Assembly: GCA_003649515.1 (NCBI GenBank) | Contig: QMSC01000006.1 | Coordinates: 1 to 17,426 of the forward strand | Reading direction: 5' to 3' | Length of the DNA stretch: 17,426 nucleotides | DNA from: Thermoprotei archaeon | Lineage (GTDB): Archaea; Thermoproteota; Thermoprotei; Thermofilales; B20-G17 | Shown here: positions 15,239 through 17,426 of the stretch, in pieces | How positions within the stretch are numbered: the stretch's first letter is position 1 | Layout of the letters: each line of letters starts with the position of its first letter | Program-made: the position numbers and the translations under genes | Notes under the pieces: model-generated | The model's database searches: none | Told to the model about the DNA's origin: nothing | The model's input: the letters and a program-made list of their open reading frames with translations, nothing else

Positions 15239-16942
15239 TCACTGCTCGGAAAAGAGATAGCAATGGTAATTAGTGATGGGGTACCAGATAGAGCCAATTT
15301 CTCTAATAACCTCCTTCTCTTTGGCGCTTAGTTCTAATAGTCTACCTATATTTTTAAGAAAACCTTCTATAACGCTCTTAGGAATATTTTCTAATTCTAA
15401 GATGGGGTGGGCGGAGAAACTCAATGAAGGAGCATAAAGTACTAGAACACAAGCAAAACCTACTATTACCGTGTGTATATCAAAGTATATCTCTTCAGGA
15501 CACCGAATTAATACACCAACACTTTGTGTTCTTTCTTGTTCCATTCTCACAATAAGACTGCCATCTTTTTGACTAATAAATTCAAGTCGTCTTGGATCTC
15601 CTCCTTTTTGAGGAACAGCAATAAGCTCTCCCCTAAGTGGATCAATGAATATGTCAAATTTTTTAAAGGTAGGAGCACTGTAAGATTTATTCTTTAAAAT
15701 ATCAATTATTATTTCTAGTTCTCCTATGAGTACTCCTATTTTACCTGCTAGAGGAAGGGGGCAATACTTTATTAATTCAGGAACGAATTCGCATAACTTA
15801 AGATCTCCATCCGTCAAAGACCGCAAACCTTCGGGTGTCCGAATAAGTACATGGCTTTCCTTCCTTAGTCTTTCCATAGTTTCTTTTAAAGAAAATATAC
15901 GCTTTAGTAAACGTTCTAGAGAAAGAAAGTCGATCTTCTTATATTTTGGCAAATCGAACGAAAGAATTAATTGCGGAAAGCCTCCATTAAGGTGTAATCT
16001 TCTTAAGCTTTTCCACTTTCCGTAGAGCTGTTTCAAAGGTAGGAAGTCCCTGGTCATTTTCGAGTAGTCTAGACATATATGTATCAACTTAGGTGAAACT
16101 ATAAATTTTTTAATGGTAGGAGAGATGGAATGATTAGTAAATCCCCCATGACTTCTCCCCCAATCCTGTATAGCGTCGCACAATACCAATAAAGCTAAAA
16201 CTGGTGTTTCTGAGAATGTTATAGGGCGATCTATCTCATCATCGTGAAAGGCTACTGCTCGAATTGCAGGAATATACTTAGTTCTCATGTCTGGTTTTAT
16301 ATAGCTTAAAAGTTCAATCGCTCCTAAGACCCCATGGTTATACATATATTTCTTTGTGAAAGAGAAAATGTCATCTTCAATTTGTAGCAGTAGAGAAAGA
16401 AAGTCGATCAGTAGTCTATGGTCATGGAATACAGGAGGGGATTGAATTTTCAAACTACTAAAACACTCGGAGAAGATATTTGAAAAGTGTATGAAAAAAC
16501 CTGCGCTTATACTTAAGGGATAGCAAAGATCGTGAAAAATACTAGCTAGAACTAAACATCTCTTTTTATTTTCATCTAGAATCATATTTGCACCTTCTAC
16601 TAGACTTTTTGATAGGATCATAACTCGCAAGGCATGTTCTAAATGATCTCTGTAAAACTTCTTTTCGAATCCCATAACAGCGATATTAAAATCTTCAAAA
16701 CGACTCAGTTGTCTGCCTAATTCCAATAAATCTTTTATGCTTTTGGAAAGGTCATCCCCTATAAAATAATTAACGAGATCTGAAAGAAGCCTCGCAGCCA
16801 ACTCTTTCCGTCTTTTATTATCGGACTCATCTAACCATGTAAGTAATTTCTTTCTAACGGTGTCCTCCCAACTACCTAGTTCAACTAGGTAAGAATCAAA
16901 TGAAAGTCTTTTAGTGCTCCATTTCTCATGAATCCTTCCCAC
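15239..16942 (-). CDS. HD-domain metal-dependent phosphohydrolase, large
   Basis: A 567-residue protein with an HD hydrolase core in its first half. Candidate metal ligands are H100/H103 in YRDHLEHA, H137-D138 in ASIFHDLCYP, H203 in YNHGVLGA, H233-D234 in AFHDDE and D256 in LCDAIQDWG. The H...HD...H...H...D order suits nucleotide, cyclic-nucleotide or oligonucleotide phosphohydrolases, possibly binuclear as in HD-GYP enzymes, though no GYP motif is seen. The C-terminal 280 residues are unrecognised, mixed alpha/beta, with no clear membrane span. The start is GTG, supported by a TATA box 27 bases upstream that predicts a leaderless transcript; no in-frame ATG occurs before residue 90. It is very AT-rich, unlike the cassette next to it. 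Substrate and any defence role are unknown. Confidence 0.65.
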   Translation of the reverse strand: MGRIHEKWSTKRLSFDSYLVELGSWEDTVRKKLLTWLDESDNKRRKELAARLLSDLVNYFIGDDLSKSIKDLLELGRQLSRFEDFNIAVMGFEKKFYRDHLEHALRVMILSKSLVEGANMILDENKKRCLVLASIFHDLCYPLSISAGFFIHFSNIFSECFSSLKIQSPPVFHDHRLLIDFLSLLLQIEDDIFSFTKKYMYNHGVLGAIELLSYIKPDMRTKYIPAIRAVAFHDDEIDRPITFSETPVLALLVLCDAIQDWGRSHGGFTNHSISPTIKKFIVSPKLIHICLDYSKMTRDFLPLKQLYGKWKSLRRLHLNGGFPQLILSFDLPKYKKIDFLSLERLLKRIFSLKETMERLRKESHVLIRTPEGLRSLTDGDLKLCEFVPELIKYCPLPLAGKIGVLIGELEIIIDILKNKSYSAPTFKKFDIFIDPLRGELIAVPQKGGDPRRLEFISQKDGSLIVRMEQERTQSVGVLIRCPEEIYFDIHTVIVGFACVLVLYAPSLSFSAHPILELENIPKSVIEGFLKNIGRLLELSAKEKEVIREIGSIWYPITNYHCYLFSEQ

Positions 16943-16963
16943 CTAATAAATAACCCCCTACAT

Positions 16964-16975
16964 AAATTATAAAAA
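16964..16975 (-). promoter_or_regulatory. TATA box of the HD gene
   Basis: On the minus strand TTTTTATAATTT, preceded by a purine-rich GAAAG, is centred about 27 bases from the GTG at 16942. This places initiation on the start codon and favours that GTG. Confidence 0.55.
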
Positions 16976-17046
16976 CTTTCTTGAACGTTAAGTTTCATAG
17001 AGAGAATATCTAGATGTAGTGTCTCAACTTACGGCACTTCTTCATC

Positions 17047-17060
17047 AAAAATTTTATATA
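17047..17060 (+). promoter_or_regulatory. TATA box upstream of the small ORF
   Basis: AAAATTTTATATAG is a strong archaeal TATA-like run. Initiation about 25 bases on, near 17082, would put the perfect hairpin at 17084-17109 at the very 5' end of the transcript. Confidence 0.45.
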
Positions 17061-17083
17061 GGATCTCTGAGTGCTGAGTCCCC

Positions 17084-17109
17084 TCGCAATCATTAAAAAA
17101 TGATTGCGA
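17084..17109 (+). promoter_or_regulatory. perfect 11-bp inverted repeat covering a start codon
   Basis: TCGCAATCATT (17084-17094) and AATGATTGCGA (17099-17109) are exact inverse complements around a four-A loop. The right arm contains the ATG (17100) of the 30-codon ORF. As RNA it would form a 5'-terminal hairpin hiding that start; as DNA it could be a dimeric repressor site. No T-run follows, so it is not an obvious terminator. Confidence 0.6.
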
Positions 17110-17192
17110 CGAATAAGCACGACCTTAAAAGAAGAGCAAGAGAACTTGAAAGAAGTGCACAGGATTTAAGAAGAATTGCAGAAGTAATATAA
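17100..17192 (+). CDS. possible 30-residue helical small protein
   Basis: ATG to TAA encodes MIATNKHDLKRRARELERSA and ten more residues ending RIAEVI. The whole chain can form one amphipathic helix with an Arg/Lys/Glu face and a Leu/Ile/Ala face, as in a small coiled-coil or nucleic-acid-binding peptide. It has its own upstream TATA-like box but no Shine-Dalgarno site, and its start lies inside a hairpin. It may be real, or the region may be an untranslated RNA leader of rtcB. Conservation in related genomes would decide. Confidence 0.35.
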   Translation: MIATNKHDLKRRARELERSAQDLRRIAEVI

Positions 17193-17263
17193 CTTTAAAA
17201 TCGTACCTCCTTTAGCTAAGAATTGATAGATCACAAGACCTACAAACACTATCCACACTCCTA

Positions 17264-17284
17264 TTTTGTACTAAAAGTACAAAA
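17264..17284 (+). promoter_or_regulatory. 9-bp palindrome upstream of rtcB, operator-like
   Basis: TTTTGTACT (17264-17272) and AGTACAAAA (17276-17284) are exact inverse complements with a three-base spacer, centred about 50 bases before the rtcB ATG. The size and symmetry fit a binding site for a dimeric repressor. The rest of 17193-17324 is AT-rich and shows no other gene. Confidence 0.4.
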
Positions 17285-17324
17285 ACACTAATAACAGCCC
17301 ACGCAGAATAGAGAATGTGAGAAC

Positions 17325-17426
17325 ATGTCATCCGCAAAAATACCACTAAAAAGAATAGACAAATACATCTGGGAAATACCAAAAGACTACAGACCAGGCA
17401 TGAGAGTACCAGCCAGAATATACGCA
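17325..17426 (+). CDS. rtcB: RNA-splicing ligase RtcB, N-terminal part, cut by window edge
   Basis: The first 34 residues, including IPLKRIDKYIWEIPKDYRPG and MRVPARIYA, match the highly conserved N-terminus of archaeal RtcB, the GTP- and Mn-dependent ligase that joins tRNA halves after intron removal (3'-phosphate or 2',3'-cyclic phosphate to 5'-hydroxyl). The catalytic Cys and His residues lie beyond the window. This is a housekeeping gene and probably marks the right border of the accessory region. A weak GTGA-like site precedes the ATG. The palindrome at 17264 may regulate it. Confidence 0.9.
   Translation, partial: MSSAKIPLKRIDKYIWEIPKDYRPGMRVPARIYA

Noticed and set aside
1..17426. CRISPR array, tRNA or rRNA gene, transposase or insertion-sequence ends
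   Set aside because: No regularly spaced repeats, cloverleaf or transposase motifs were found on reading; the paired repeats seen are single local palindromes.

Overview
The window is archaeal, probably from a thermophile. Several genes appear to start at or next to the transcript end, 25-27 bases below BRE/TATA-like boxes. The Shine-Dalgarno sites are GGAGGTG-like. There are two relics of Orc1/Cdc6 initiators, an archaeal-type RtcB start, and proteins rich in Lys, Arg and Glu. I cannot fix the phylum; a TACK-group archaeon is a guess. The window reads as a defence island of sharply mixed base composition. Hand-counted 60-base lines run from 33% GC (4201-4260, hsdM) and 23% (15661-15720, HD gene) to 58% (9061-9120, Orc1 relic) and 62% (13381-13440, helicase).

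Layout, left to right: a helix-hairpin-helix DNA-glycosylase-like gene on the minus strand (42-731). Then a plus-strand, tightly overlapping operon: small winged-helix regulator, Type I restriction hsdR, hsdM and hsdS, and a PD-(D/E)XK-like nuclease gene (864-7287). A convergent NYN/PIN-type RNase gene follows (7328-7984). The next 1.7 kb (8042-9690) is a graveyard: a 5' fragment of one Orc1/Cdc6 gene, an orphan reading frame, and a second Orc1/Cdc6 copy lacking its start and carrying two frameshifts.

The centre of interest is 9718-14549: a three-gene cassette of a full-length Argonaute with an apparently complete DEDD catalytic tetrad, an Fe-S XPD/DinG-type helicase, and a protein I do not recognise that has a probable winged-helix segment. 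Gaps are about ten bases, a TATA box lies at leaderless distance before the Argonaute, and base composition is shared, so one transcript and one joint function are likely. After it, on the minus strand, lies a frameshifted remnant of a Type II restriction endonuclease of similar GC (14621-15156), then an AT-rich HD-domain hydrolase gene (15239-16942), a 30-residue small ORF whose start codon lies in a perfect hairpin, a 9-bp palindrome, and the first 34 codons of rtcB at the right edge.

Taken together, the Type I system, its extra nuclease, the Argonaute-helicase cassette and the dead Type II enzyme would all act on foreign DNA. The NYN and HD proteins could act on RNA or nucleotides. The Orc1 relics suggest that a replicon once integrated here and decayed, leaving the defence cargo. 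No CRISPR array, tRNA, rRNA or complete transposase gene was seen.
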